From assembly GCF_002878395.1 (NCBI RefSeq), contig NC_061122.1, positions 80,543,088 through 80,607,087 of the forward strand: 64,000 nt of DNA, written 5' to 3'. The notes under the pieces were generated by a model that did not search any database, was not told the origin of the DNA, and saw only the letters and a list, made by a program, of their open reading frames with translations. The stretch is from Capsicum annuum (taxonomy: Eukaryota; Streptophyta; Magnoliopsida; Solanales; Solanaceae). Positions 1-14,723 of the stretch are shown one piece after another. Every line of letters starts with the position of its first letter. Within the stretch, counting starts at the first letter, position 1. A program made the translations under genes and the position numbers.

Positions 1-256
1 ACTCGATAAGTACTAATACGCAATGGGGGAGTTGATCTCATTTTCTATGAGCGAATGAGTCCATACTTATTTATCATTAGAAAGACCTATTCGTAATAAT
101 TTGAGTTTATTCATTCTGTCTTTCTTTATGAATTTTTAGAATCTATGGATAAAATAAATACGATAAGAACTAATATGAATATTCTAAGTACAGTAAAAAA
201 ATTGTTACGTTTCCACCTCAAAGTGAAATATAGTATTTAGTTCTTTCTTTCATTTA
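1..256 (+). other. Plastid clpP upstream spacer (psbB side), nuclear copy
   Basis: This AT-rich stretch directly precedes the clpP ATG and corresponds to the plastid spacer between divergently transcribed psbB and clpP. In plastids it carries clpP promoters; here it is expected to be inert. I see no open frame. Its left limit lies outside the window. Confidence 0.7.
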
Positions 257-327
257 ATGCCTATTGGTGTTCCGAAAGTTCCCTTTCGAGGTCTCGGAGA
301 GGCAAATCTACTTTGGGTTGACATATA
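257..327 (+). pseudogene. clpP: clpP exon 1 fragment (plastid ClpP protease), nuclear copy
   Basis: The plastid gene encodes the proteolytic subunit of the stromal Clp protease. Exon 1 starts at ATG 257 and reads MPIGVPKVPFR, the highly conserved plastid ClpP N-terminus. It is 71 bp long, the exact exon 1 length in tobacco-type clpP, and is followed by GTGCGAC, the group II intron 5' splice motif. Residues after about position 11 differ from the usual sequence, consistent with nuclear decay. Exons 2 and 3, with the catalytic serine and histidine, are absent because the insertion jumps to rpoC1 inside intron 1. It cannot make ClpP. Confidence 0.9.
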
Positions 328-777
328 GTGCGACTTATCAGATATATTGGGTTATATGGTATTTCCCCGTTCTCTCCCCTGATCGAGATATCCCCCATTT
401 CGCCCAAGAATGATAAAATGATAAATTAAATCATCAAAAATTTGGAGCGTGAAGTGCAATTAGATCCATTTTTGAGAGGATTCATATTACTATTATCAAT
501 TAGAATAATTTATGGTTGTCTTGGTTGGACTAAAAAAATGAAGTATCCAGGCTCCGTTTAGAAAAAACCCAATTGGATTGGTAAGATATCTATGATTGCT
601 ATTCATATTTTTTCTTTGTAATTTGTAAAGAGATCCTAATTGTCAAGCAAAGTTATCTCAACTCTAATAAATACTTGTATAAAATGAATTGAAAAAAAAA
701 AAGAAATACAAAAAGAAATGGTAATGAGAGCATTTGTCCTATATGTACAAATCCAAATCGGGCGGCTCTTTACCAGG
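328..777 (+). other. clpP: Partial clpP group II intron 1
   Basis: The stretch begins with GTGCGACTT directly after exon 1 and matches what I recall of plastid clpP intron 1, including the T-rich tract and a segment near 740-771 that I associate with the 3' part of the intron. The intron's 3' end and exon 2 are missing. Sequence similarity passes to rpoC1 between about 772 and 781, so this is an illegitimate junction. No other gene is visible here. Confidence 0.7.
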
Positions 778-2313
<1,536 letters not shown>

Positions 2314-2458
2314 CGTAATTATATGATACCGTGGGACTTTGGGGTTCTTCGGTTCAGCTAGGTACATAGTTTCAGAATTTATACGTGAATCAAGATCGAT
2401 AAAAGGAAGTTTTACAATCACTGACTCAAACCCATTGTCGAATCCTACTCAGCGAAAT

Positions 2459-3978
<1,520 letters not shown>

Positions 3979-4772
3979 TTTGTGAAATTTATCAGGATTA
4001 AATATGAATTTAATCCATGTTGTTGTTTTTCTTAGTAATTTGAATTCAAGCCTTGTCAACGTGTTTTCCTGTGTAAATTAGGTTATTTCATACTTTGAAT
4101 TGCAATTACCCATGTCATATTCAATTGACCCCATGTCAAATTATCAAGTTATGAATGAAACCATAATATATTGTTATCCTCCCAAGTTTAACACCTCCCC
4201 ATTTCAAATTCATGTATCTCAGTCATTCTTTGAAATGTATTTTTGTTTTGGTCTCTGAATTATAACTTTCTATAAATTTTTAAGTGGTGTAATCGTATTT
4301 TAGTATCATTTAACACGGGAGGGTTATGAACACCCAATACCTCTGTGTTTACTCATGTTTCAGATTTTCAAGTACTAAGTTAGTTAAATCATTAATTCCA
4401 TTATCATAGTCAGTTCTGTTATGCTCATGCTGAGCACTATTAGTTATGAGTTTAGTTAACAGTAATCAATACTAGTGACAGTTAAGTTGGGAGTAGGATT
4501 AGCATCAAGCGAACCTAGGGATAAAAGCTCACCCGCCAGTAGAGGACTAAGAACTTTAGTAGAAATATCTAAGTTCTAGAACTACATAGCCATCATAGGT
4601 TATGATATGTCACCCACCAGTAGAGGACTGACATTCTTTTAAGGGTTACCCGCCAGTAGTGTACTAACACCCTAGTCCTTTGGGACACCAATTTAGTGGA
4701 TCCACACAGCCAGTGTAAGTACCTATGGTAAGGTACTGATACCCATCAAACTAGGGTTATAGGTTGGATCCT
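3979..4772 (+). repeat. T1 5' LTR, segment 1
   Basis: Collinear with 21671 to about 22460 of the T1 3' LTR, including the repeated CACCCGCCAGTAGAGGACT-type phrases and the GGGTTATAGGTTGGATCC block. It starts at the NUPT junction and ends at the target-site copy ATCCT (4768-4772), where T2 is inserted. No coding sequence. Confidence 0.88.
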
Positions 4773-5485
4773 TAACATGACCCAAACCAGGGCCTTCTCA
4801 TAATGGGCATCCCAAGTTCAACCAGGACTGGAGACTACCCCTATTACCCAACCTAACCTCAAAATACGTATACCCTGAGTTGGATGACTTCTGACTGTAT
4901 AACAAGGTAGCCTTTATTAAAATTCTAGACTGTGGAATAGGTCTATAACCGTGACTAACCCAAACAAGTCCAACCGTCCAATACCAACCAACAACCATAA
5001 CCAAAATAATACAAAAACAAGTTTATTTTTATAATACAAAATGATAGAACAATCATAAATTCAGTCAGATGGTATAAGCCCCAATACCAATGCTAATAGT
5101 AAGGCTGTCACCAATACCGACACCGCCCATTCTAACCCATAGTATTTCTAAAAAGACTAATAAAAGGAAAAAATAAAATTTGGTTGGGATATGCCCCCAA
5201 CCATAGCTAAAACCAATATCCATAAAATGACAGAAGTATGTAAAGACAACCATGATATGAAATGGAGCCTTACAAAATATGGAAGCTCACCACTTCAATC
5301 CAATAGCTGATCCCGAGTTTGATCGCTAAGCAAGAGTAGTAGAATGGTCGGTCTCTGCATTGCATGGGGATATAGCCACACAAAGATGGGTTAGCGAGTA
5401 AATACTAACAATTACTCAAGATAAGGATAAGATCATGACAACCTTTAAAACCAAGTAAATCAACCATATGCATACAAATCCGTAC

Positions 5486-5533
5486 ATATACATACATATA
5501 TATATGTATGTATATATATATATATGTATATAA
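5486..5533. repeat. TA/TATG-type microsatellite in T2 3' LTR
   Basis: Alternating TACA, TATA and TATG units. The equivalent place in the partner LTR (12911-12968) carries a TATC array instead, so the site is a recurrent microsatellite that has changed unit since insertion. Confidence 0.85.
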
Positions 5534-6537
5534 AACATGCCGGGAAATGGAACCAATTTTAGCATACATTTAAAACCATTAACCTAGGTATGTGTAGCTT
5601 AACCGTCCTAGTACCACCCACGGGCTATATAGGTCAAGTGTAACCCCTAACAGGCCCCGATATATGTAGCCGCACAAACTGGAGATACCATAGGAGTAGT
5701 GGATTCCCAAGTACCATTCGCTCTCCATGATACATATAAAAAAGTGTAACTTAGGGGATTCCCATGTACCCCATATGGTCATCATGACCAAATCCTCATA
5801 CCGACAAACATAAGCTTCCAGTGTATGTCTATTGGACTTACACCTTCACGGTTAGCTATCACACCTTGCCATTATTGCCCAATTAAAACCATTACCACAT
5901 AAATAAGACTACCACTCAATTTGTTATTAACCAAGTCTATAATTAGTGGTATCATCATACCGCCTATAGCTTGCAAGCAATGTCCTTAGCCAACCTTTCA
6001 AAGATTAAGGGATTCCCTTGTACCCTTAGGTTTTATTATAAAGTTGACTTGGGAGGGAGTCCCGTGTACCCCACAAGTGTTTTATAAAAAGGTTCACTTG
6101 GAGGGCCCACAAGGAATGCTTAATTAACCATAACCATTACTACCAAGACCTTACCATTAAACCATTCCAAACCATTTAAACCATTTATGCTATTTAGGGT
6201 TCCATTACCAAGTTATATCATGCAATAGTTCCATTAAGAGTCCAACAATATAGTAAAAATATTCTCATAGGCATTTTATCAAACATGTAGGAGCATAGTG
6301 TTTCCAAACAAAAACCAATTACCAATTAACCATTCCTATGAAACCAATTGTACAAGCCTCCATTAAAGTATGTAAGTCCATAGTTAAAACATGGGAAAAC
6401 CATAACCAAGAATTCATAACCAAAACCCCCAATATATGATTGAAAACCTAAAACCATACAACAATTATGCTATGAAAACAATTCATAAAATATGCCTTTA
6501 GTTGGAACTAACAATGAGGGAGAAATATCTAGCCTTT

Positions 6538-6694
6538 CCTTACCCAAGAGCTTAGAGAGAATTTGAGAGAGTTTTTAAGTGTTTAAGATTAGAATATTAC
6601 TATAAATGATGTCCCAAGAGAGTTATAAGTTGAGGGGCCTTAAGAGGTTAAGTTGGGAAATGTCCAGATTACCTCCACTTAAATGTATAAAAAT
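6538..6694 (-). promoter_or_regulatory. T2 LTR TATA box, leader and 5' splice-site-like sequence
   Basis: On the - strand TTTTTATACATTT (6684-6694 region) is followed by a pyrimidine-rich leader with CTCTCTCAAATTCTCTCT and then CTTGG/GTAAGG, a good plant 5' splice site (exon side 6544-6548, GT at 6542-6543). This resembles an ordinary plant promoter and 5' UTR. No transcription evidence exists here; assignment is from sequence form and from the parallel arrangement in T1 and T5. Confidence 0.5.
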
Positions 6695-6699
6695 CCCAC

Positions 6700-7165
6700 T
6701 GGAGGGTATGACGACCCCATACCAGTCGTACCCCATCGTATGAGTGGTACCCATCACTCATACCATAGGCCTATGCTTGGACCCCAATACTGCCCATCGT
6801 AAGAACATCCAAGCCAAGTCGTATTGAATCATACGACCTATAACCTTGACCCATACCTACCACAGAATAAAAATCAAAGAGGACTTAGACACTATATACC
6901 ATGCAAGTGAATGGAGCGGCTCATACCCTATCTTACGGCTCATAGTGTGCCATTCGTACTCAGATTAATGTTAAGTTAACAAGTTTTAGATTAAGTGATG
7001 GAAAAACCAAACCTATGAACTGTCACCCATTATAAGACCCGTACCCACCCAATTCGTACCCATACTAGAAACTAATCCAACCCACCAACTAATACTGGTT
7101 AACATACGACCAAGACCATACCAACCATACCCCATCTACGACTAGTACCCCCTAGTCGTATGATG
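6700..7165 (-). promoter_or_regulatory. T2 U3 cluster of TACGAC/GTCGTA inverted motifs
   Basis: Many copies of TCGTA, TACGAC and CTCATAC variants lie upstream of the T2 TATA box. Two make clear hairpins: arms 6738-6746 and 6755-6763 (GTATGAGTG/CACTCATAC), and perfect 9-bp arms 7137-7145 and 7152-7160 (TACGACTAG/CTAGTCGTA) round a 6-nt loop. The partner LTR has degenerate versions near 14245-14285 and 14630-14665. Confidence 0.75.
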
Positions 7166-7222
7166 TCCAGAAATTAGAAATCTAGGAAATTTTCTAAGGT
7201 TCCAAAAATTTGGGGTGTTTCA

Positions 7223-7234
7223 GTCTCCCACACT
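7223..7234 (-). promoter_or_regulatory. T2 polypurine tract
   Basis: The - strand reads GTGTGGGAGAC immediately before the 3' LTR start at 7222. This is the usual primer for plus-strand DNA synthesis in LTR retrotransposons. Confidence 0.85.
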
Positions 7235-7369
7235 AGGATCATTCGTCCTCGAATGATGGGTAGGGTAAGCAAAAACATGAGTCATTGCATTATAAAAAAT
7301 CAATCTAGCCTTTAGCTAAGTTAGAAAAAAAGATGTGATCAACAACACATACCTTCTGGACGAACTTCC

Positions 7370-8720
7370 AAAGCAAAAAACAAGTGCAGATACTGAAGTG
7401 TCCTCTTTTGCTTCCCAACTAGCCTCTTCCACCTTATAGATCCGCCATACAACATTAACCGAGGCAACATCCTTTGTTCGTAATCGATGAATCTACCAAT
7501 CTAAGATCTCAATCGAGATCTTTTCATAAGACAGAGAATCTTAAATGCCTAATCCTTCAAAAGGAATAACTAAACAAGGATCACCAAAAAACTTTGTCAA
7601 CATAGAGACATAAAATACCGAATGAATGGAGCTCAAACTAGAAGGCAATTACAATTCATAAGAAAAATTACCAACCCTGCTCAAAACCACAAAAGGACCA
7701 ATATACCAGGGACTGAGCTTCCCCTTCTTATGAAACCACATTACTCCGTTCATGGGAGACACCTTTAGGAACGCCGTATCCCCAGACTCAAACTCCAAGT
7801 CTCTATGCCTTACATCTACATAGGTCTTTTGGCAACTTTGAGCAACCTTAAGCCAATCTCGAATCACCTTCAACTTTTCCATAGCCTGATGAACCAAGTT
7901 TGGACCAAACATAGCCGCCTCACCAACCTCGAACCACCCAATAGGAGACCTACACCTCCTACCATGCAATGCCTCAAAGAAATATTACCTATTATTGTAA
8001 GCAAACTCTACATGAGGTAGACATTCAATACAATTACCGCCATAATCAATCACACATGCATGAAGCATATCTTTAAATGTATGAATAGTCCTTTCTGCTT
8101 GCCCATCTATCTGCTGGTGATAAACAATACTCAGACTAACCTTAGTACCCAACCCCTTCTAAAATGACTGACAAAAGTGAGATGAAAATTGCATACCACG
8201 ATCAAAGATAATAGAAATAGGTACCCTTTATAGCTTCACAATCTCATGAAGATACAACCTCAGATAATCCTTCACCAAAAAGTTAGTCCTTACTAGAAAA
8301 AAGAGACGAATTTGTCATCCTATCTACAATTACCCAAATTGAATCAAATTGATTTCGAAACTGAGGAAAACCGGTAACGATATCTATATTGATCACCTCC
8401 CATTTCCATTTCAAAAAATCCATTCCTTGATATAATCAACCAGGCCGTATGAGCTCAACTTTCACCTTTTAACACACTAAACACTTGGCCACAAAATTAG
8501 CCACATCCTTTTTTATACCATTGTACATCTCCTTGAGATTATGATACACTTTCATTGAATTAGGATGAACAATGTAGAGCAATTCATGCACCCCAAATAA
8601 TATCCTTTGTCCCAAACCATCGACATCACCTTTGGTACAACAAGGTACCATCACCACTGATCTCAAATACCATTAACATTTGCCCACCTATATCACCCTT
8701 GTTTTTTTATCAAGATAGGA
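7370..8720 (-). pseudogene. T2 integrase and chromodomain remnant
   Basis: Encodes in life the enzyme inserting element DNA into chromosomes and a C-terminal chromodomain that can target chromatin marks. The H2C2 zinc-binding portion is readable at 8469-8666 (HPNSMKVYHNL and CLVC). The integrase C-terminal GPFVVLSRVGNFSYEL-type region lies at 7649-7969, and the chromodomain is visible near 7395-7560 as DSLSYEKISIEILDW and EEASWEAKED, interrupted by a stop. The catalytic core between is frameshifted and scattered over 7970-8460. The DSLSYE/EILD chromodomain places the element in the Tekay/Del type. Confidence 0.85.
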
Positions 8721-8859
8721 TCTAGCATTTACTTTTTGATCTCTGCACCAAGAGCCGACTGAACCACTTCCTGTACCAATATACCACCATTCTTGGAGTC
8801 CAAAAGAAAAACTGTAAGATTAGCCAAGCGATGAATACAATTCACCAACTCCCGCTTCT

Positions 8860-9536
8860 CCTTTTCCACAAAAGCTAAACTCCTTATGGACAACCTGCTA
8901 AGAATATTAGCAATAACATTATCCTAACCTAGATAGTAGTGAAGACTCATGTCATAGTCCTTGAGAAGCTCAAGCCATCTCCTCTGCCTGAGGTTAAACC
9001 CCTTCAGAATAAATAAATACTGCAAACTTTTATGATCCAAGAAGATATCTACATGCACTTCATACAAATAGTGTCCAGACCTTCAATGCAACAATCACAA
9101 CTAACAATTCTAAATTATGAGCAGGATAATTCTTGTCATGCACTTTCAACTGCCTAAAGGTATAAGCAATCACCTTACCATGCTGCATTAAAACATAACT
9201 AAGTCCCACCCAGGATGCATCGCAGTAAACGACAAACCCCTTATTGCCCTCAGACAAATTCAAAAATAGAGACAAATTTATCTTCTCTTTCATCTCTTCG
9301 AAACTACCTTCAGAGGCATCCAACCAAAAAAACTTTACCATCTTATGAGTCAACTTGGTCAATGAAGCAGTTATCATCAAGAAACTTTCCATAAACCTCC
9401 TATAATACCCAGTGAAGCTCCGAATATCGTTTAAAGTTATGGGTCTAGGACACTTCTTAACCACCACCACTTTTTGTGGATCCACCATTGTTCCCCCACT
9501 AGAAATAATATAATTAAGAAAAGTAACAACGATCAA
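8860..9536 (-). pseudogene. T2 RNase H and RT connection
   Basis: The frame 9060-9536 covers the end of reverse transcriptase (FTGYYRRF) and the first half of RNase H, with the catalytic Asp in VVYCDAS and Glu in HNLELL. The remainder (RRWLELLKDYD, DNVIANILSRL) continues in broken frames to about 8860. RNase H normally removes genomic RNA from RNA-DNA hybrids during reverse transcription. Confidence 0.87.
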
Positions 9537-9539
9537 CCA

Positions 9540-10300
9540 AAATTCACATTTACATAATTTCCATACAACTGCTGCTCTTTCAATATCTGCAACACCACAC
9601 GAAGGTAATTGGCATGATCCACCTTGCTCTTAGAATATATCAGGATATCATCGGTGAACCAATGACAAAAAATCCAGAAACTTATGGGATACCCTATTCA
9701 TCAAATCCATTATAGGTACCACAAAATTAGGCAAAACCAAATGACATCACGAAGAACTCAAAGTTCCTATATCTAGTATGGAAAGTTGTCTTATGGATAT
9801 TCACCTACCTAATATTAAGCAGATGATACTAAGACCAAAGATCTATCTTGGATAAGAATTTTGCACCTTGCCACTGATCAAACAAGTCATTTATCCTTGG
9901 GAGAGGATACTTGTTCTTAACCGTCACCATATTCAACTGCCTATAGTCAATACACATCCAAAAGGAACCATCCTTCTTGCACATGAATAATGTTGGTGCA
10001 CCCCAAAGGGACACACTAGGATGGATGAAACCCTTATCCAAGATATCCTTATGTTGCTCCTTAAGTTGCCTCAACTCAGTCAGAGCCATTCTATAAAGAG
10101 GAATAGTTATTGGACGTGTGTCCGAAGCCAAATATATCCCAAACTTAATCTCCCTATCTCGAGGAACATCAGGAAGATCACCTAGAATAACCTCAGGAAA
10201 CTCATTCCCCATCGAAATCCAATGCAAAGAAGGACCTTTTCAGTTAAAATATTTAACCTAGACTAGATGATAGAGACACCCCTTGGAGATTAATCTCTGG
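9540..10300 (-). pseudogene. T2 reverse transcriptase
   Basis: The N-terminal half is open at 9829-10227 with [26 protein letters not shown] and [19 protein letters not shown], diagnostic Ty3/gypsy RT blocks. The active site FTDD is intact at 9647-9658 but lies in a different reading segment separated by frameshifts. Family RTs are part of one gag-pol polyprotein; here it is not translatable end to end. Confidence 0.9.
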
Positions 10301-10435
10301 GCTCTAAGATAGGATATAAACTTCCCATTAGGAGCTAAGGAATCACCCTTCCATTCAATAACCAGTTAGTTCACTAGGGAATGTAAAAATAACCCAATAG
10401 GTTTGACAATCTAGTGATGTATAGCACGAATGTAA

Positions 10436-10711
10436 CTAATCCATACCCAGGATAACATTAAAATCCACCATATCTAATTCAAACAAATCCACCAAAGTCT
10501 CCTTACTAGCAACAAATACCACATACCTCGTATAGACTCTTTGAGCAACTAGAGAGTCAACTATCCGGGTAGAAATAGAAAAAATATCTGAAATAACCTT
10601 GAGATCAAAATCAAAATGCACAACAACAAATGGGGTCACATAAGAGGGAGTAAATCGTGGATTAAGTAAATAATAAACATCCTGAGAAAAAAGTTGTAAC
10701 GTACGAGCCAT
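10436..10711 (-). pseudogene. T2 aspartic protease region
   Basis: A 91-residue open stretch ends with DLFELDMVDFNVILGMD, the characteristic end of the gypsy protease domain. The catalytic Asp-Ser/Thr-Gly motif is not readable: the corresponding N-terminal part has YYLLNPRFT where a D-x-G-A site would be expected. Nonfunctional. Confidence 0.8.
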
Positions 10712-10849
10712 GACATCAGTGACGCCTCAGATTCCTATCAAGTAGCAAGAGCATAAAACCTATTCCGACCTATATTGATACCTAAAGCAGAAATAGATGT
10801 AGAAGCAATAATACCCTTCAGCGTAGCAGTAGATGAAGAGGCAACCGAA

Positions 10850-11990
10850 ACCTTATTTGCTCCTAAAGAAACCTTACCAACCAGACAGTTTCTAAGCATA
10901 TGGATGGCTAACTATATTTAAAACACCTGTCCCTTCTCTCATCATAGTAACCCCTATTCAACCGACTGTAGAACCTTTTAAGAGGACACAATAAAGCCGT
11001 CTGTGCCTTACTTTCCTAAGATTAGGAACCCTATTCCCTAAAGCTGTTGCCACCATAATTATGTCTATCACCCAATTGATTCAGGTAAGGAGTACTAGAT
11101 ATGGAGAAGGAATCAAAATTCCCCTACTTCTTTGGCCACTTACCATCATTAGGAAAACTTTGTTATTGACCACTACTTTGATAAAAAAAACCTCTTACCT
11201 TTCCATTCACCTATCTCAACTTGTTTCTTTTCTTATCTACCTATTGAATATAAACAACTAACCTATATATATCCATGTCCCCAATCAGTAATGCAGTCTT
11301 GATTTCAAGGATCAAATCCTGAGACAGTCTCAATGCAAACTTTCTTATCCAAGCATTTTCATCAGTTACTATTTCTTGAGCATACCTTGACAACTGGTAA
11401 AATTTCAAGGCATACTCCTTGATAAATATCTTTCCCTATTTCAGATTAATAAATTCCTCCACTTTTGCTTCCCTCAGATCTTGAGGAAAGAGTAGTTTAG
11501 AAATACATTGGAGAAAGTCTCCCATAAGGATGATTTTATAACATCACCCCTTGCCCTATCCTATTTCTCATACCATTGGTATGCTATATCTTTGAGCTAA
11601 TAAGAAGCAAACTCAAGCCCTTCAATATTCATGGCAGCATAATCTAAGAAATCTTTTCCATCTTATCCAAAAACCCTAAGGATCATACTCTACCTTAATG
11701 CTAGTAAAGGTTAGAGAACTCATCTTCATGAATTGGCCAACCCTTGTGGCCTCAAACAATGCAATACTATATGCACCGCGCTTAGACTAAGAAACTACTA
11801 ACTGAGAAATTATATGAATTGACTGACAAAACTTAAAATTCATTACTTAAGCTTGAGGAACACTAGAAGGAACCATTAGAACTCTAGAATATCAGGGACA
11901 GGAACCTAGACCGAGTATGGATCCCCTGAGTAGAGCGTGTCCCATCAATATTCTCCCTAGTTGGGATAGAGGAGTTTTTGTGAACTTCAT
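10850..11990 (-). pseudogene. T2 gag remnant
   Basis: Heavily decayed nucleocapsid region between the protease and the primer site. A degenerate CCHC-like zinc knuckle can be traced near 10880-10960, and capsid-like residues farther 5', but no open frame exceeds a few dozen codons. Assigned mainly by position in the element. Confidence 0.7.
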
Positions 11991-12198
11991 ATCATTAAGG
12001 AATGATTTGAGAAGTGATTCAACAGAATTAGAGAAGATTCTAGAACTTAGAATCTAAGCTTGAAAATAGAACACAAAGAAGAGAAACATTTCCTAAAGCC
12101 TTGTAGCCTCTCCCTTATAAGTGTGGCGCACTACACACCTTTAAAAGAGACTCTACTTGACATGTTTTTGTGGATTACCTATTGACTATGAACCTAAA

Positions 12199-12210
12199 GA
12201 TCTAATACCA
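12199..12210 (-). promoter_or_regulatory. T2 primer-binding site, initiator-Met tRNA
   Basis: The - strand reads TGGTATTAGATC, 10 of 12 bases of the plant initiator-Met site TGGTATCAGAGC. It lies just inside the 5' LTR, where reverse transcription starts. Confidence 0.85.
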
Positions 12211-12213
12211 ACT

Positions 12214-14723
12214 TTACATGACCCAAACCAAGGCCTTGTCATAATGGACATCCCAAGTCAAACTAGGATCGGAGAATACCCCTGTTACCCAACGTAATGT
12301 CAAAATACATATACCTTGAGTCGGATGAATTCCGATAGTATAACAAGGAAGCATTTGTTACAATTCAAGACACTGGGATAGGTCTATAACCATGAAAAAA
12401 CAAAAAAAGGTCCAACCTTCTAATACAAAGCAACAACAATAACCAAACAAATAAAAAATAAGTTCCTGCTCATAACATAACATAAAAGGATGGAACAATC
12501 ATAAATTCAGTCAAATGGTGTTAGAACCAATACCAATGCCAAAATTAAGGTGGACACAAATACAGACACTGCCCATTCCATCCCATAGTAGTTCCAGAAA
12601 GACACTAACTAAAAGGAAAAACAATATTTGGTTTGGACATGCCCCCAACTATAGCCAAATCCAATATCCATAAAATGACGAAAAGTATGTAAAGACATCC
12701 ATGATATAAAATAAAGGCTTCTAGAATATAGAAGCTCACAACTTTAATCCCATAGCTGATCCTGAATCTGATCACTAAGTAGGAGTAATCGCGTGAGTAT
12801 ACATATGCCCGAAGATGGGTTAGCGGGTAAACAATAACAAGTACTCAAGATAAGAATAAAATAATGCAAACCATTAAAACCTAGTAAACCAACCATATGC
12901 ATACAAATCCATATCTATCTATCTATCTATCTATCTATATATGTAGATATATATGTATATGTATATATATAAAAATCATGTTAGGAAAGAAAATTTGGTT
13001 TACCATGCATTTAAAATCATTAACCTGGGTATGTGTAGCTTAACCATCCTAGTACCACCCACAGGAAATATGGGTCAAGTGTTACCCCCTGATCGAGCCT
13101 CGATTTGTGTAACCACATGAATCGAAGATACCATAGGAGTAGGGGATTCCCAAGTATCCTTCGCGCTCTATGATGCATATATACAAATGTAACTTAGGGG
13201 ATTGCCATGTACCCCATATGGTCATCATGACCAAATTCTCATGGCGGAAAACATGAGTTTCTAGTGTACGTCCATTGGACTAACACCTTCATTGCTAATA
13301 ATTACACCCCACCATTATTACCCAATTAAAACCATTACCACATAACCAAGACAACCATTCCATTTGTTATTAACTAAGTATATAAATAGTGGTATCTTCA
13401 TACCAACTATAGCTTGCAAGCAATGTCTTTAGCCAACCTTTCAAATATTAAGGTATTTCTTTGTACCCATAGGTTTCATTATCATGTTGACTCGGGGGAG
13501 TCTCGTGTACCCCACAAGTGGTTTATAATTAGGTCCACTTTGGGGATTTCCTCGTACCCCACAAGGAATGTTTAATTAACTATAATCATCACCACCAAGA
13601 CCTTACCATTTAACCATTCCAAACCATTTAAACAATTTATGCCATTTAAGGTTCCATTACCAAGTTATAACATGCAATAGTTCCATTAAAAGTTTAATAA
13701 TATAGTAAGAGTATTCTCATAGGAACTTTATCAAACATGTCGGGGTATAGTGATTCCAACACCAAAACCAATTACCAATTAACCATTTCCATGCAACCAA
13801 TTGTCCAAGACACGATTAAAGTATGTACATCCATAATTAAAACATGGTAAAACCATAACCAAGCATTTAAAATCAAAATCCCCAACATATAATTTAAAAC
13901 CCAAAACCATAAAACAATTATGCCATGAAAATAATTCATAAAATATGCCTTTAGTTGGAACTAACCATGAGGGAGAAGTATCTTGCCTTAGATTATGAAG
14001 ACGAAAGAGAGAAATCACCCGTACAAGCCGATCCTCTAGATAAAGTCCTAGCCTTTCTTAAACCAAGAGCCTTCCATAGAATTTGAGAGTTTCTAAGTGT
14101 TTATGATTAGAATATTAGGGTAAATGATGTAACCAGAGAGTTATATTTCATGGGGCCTTAAGAGGTTAAGTAGGGAAATTTATAGATTACCCCTACTTAA
14201 ATTTTTAAAAATCCCGCAGGAGGGTATAACCACCCCATACCAGTCGTATCCTACCATACGAGTGGTACCCATCACTCATACCCTAGGACTCCCTTTGGAC
14301 CGTAACATTGCACAATATGCAACCATATAAGACGACCTGTACCCTCGACTCGTACCTGCCATAAAATGGAAATCAAAGAGGATTTGGACACTTTTCACCA
14401 TACAAGTGCATGGTATGACTCATACCCAATATTGCGGCTCATGGTGATCCATTCGTACTCAGATCCAAGTTAAGTTACCAAATTTCAGATTGAGTGATAG
14501 AAAAACTAAACAATACGAATCATCACCCACCATATGACTCGTACCCACCCAAGTTGTACCCACACTAAAAACCAATCAAACCCACCAGCCAATATTGGTT
14601 AACATACGACCAAGACTATACAAATGGTACCCCATCATATAACTAATACCCCCTAGTCATATGATGTCCAAAGAATAAAAATCTATGAAATTTTCTATAG
14701 TTCTAAAAACCCAGGGTGTTTTA
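12214..14723 (-). repeat. T2 5' LTR
   Basis: Collinear with 4773-7222 over its whole length. On its own strand it starts at 14723 as TAAAACACCC (the TG has become TA) and ends TCATGTAA at 12214. It contains a TATC microsatellite at 12911-12968. Divergence from the partner LTR is obvious by eye, including indels, so the insertion is not recent. No gene visible. Confidence 0.9.
12911..12968. repeat. TATC then TATG/TA microsatellite in T2 5' LTR
   Basis: About seven tandem TATC units pass into TATA/TATG repeats. It occupies the position equivalent to 5486-5533 in the other LTR. Confidence 0.9.

Larger units (their letters stand above)
4773..7222 (-). repeat. T2 3' LTR
   Basis: Collinear with 12214-14723. 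On its own strand it starts TGAAACACCCC at 7222 and ends TCATGTTA at 4773, so the terminal dinucleotides are TG and TA instead of TG and CA. The proximal promoter appears to lie at 6678-7165 and the leader with splice-donor-like site at 6538-6680. A microsatellite sits at 5486-5533. No gene is present in this 2.4-kb block. Confidence 0.9.
4773..14723 (-). mobile_element. T2: full-length Tekay/Del-like chromovirus, decayed
   Basis: A complete element of about 9.95 kb on the - strand, inserted into the 5' LTR of T1. Target duplication is ATCCT (4768-4772) and ACCCT (14724-14728), one transition apart; the uninterrupted T1 3' LTR has a single copy of this site. LTRs of about 2.45-2.5 kb flank gag, protease, RT, RNase H, integrase and a chromodomain, with a Met-tRNA primer site and polypurine tract in the expected places. 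The coding frames are broken many times, but the RT FTDD box survives. It inserted after T1. Confidence 0.93.

Noticed and set aside
4798..5791. Tryptophan- and glycine-rich open frames as genes
   Set aside because: They are antisense or chance frames in the T2 LTR; the partner LTR does not preserve them.
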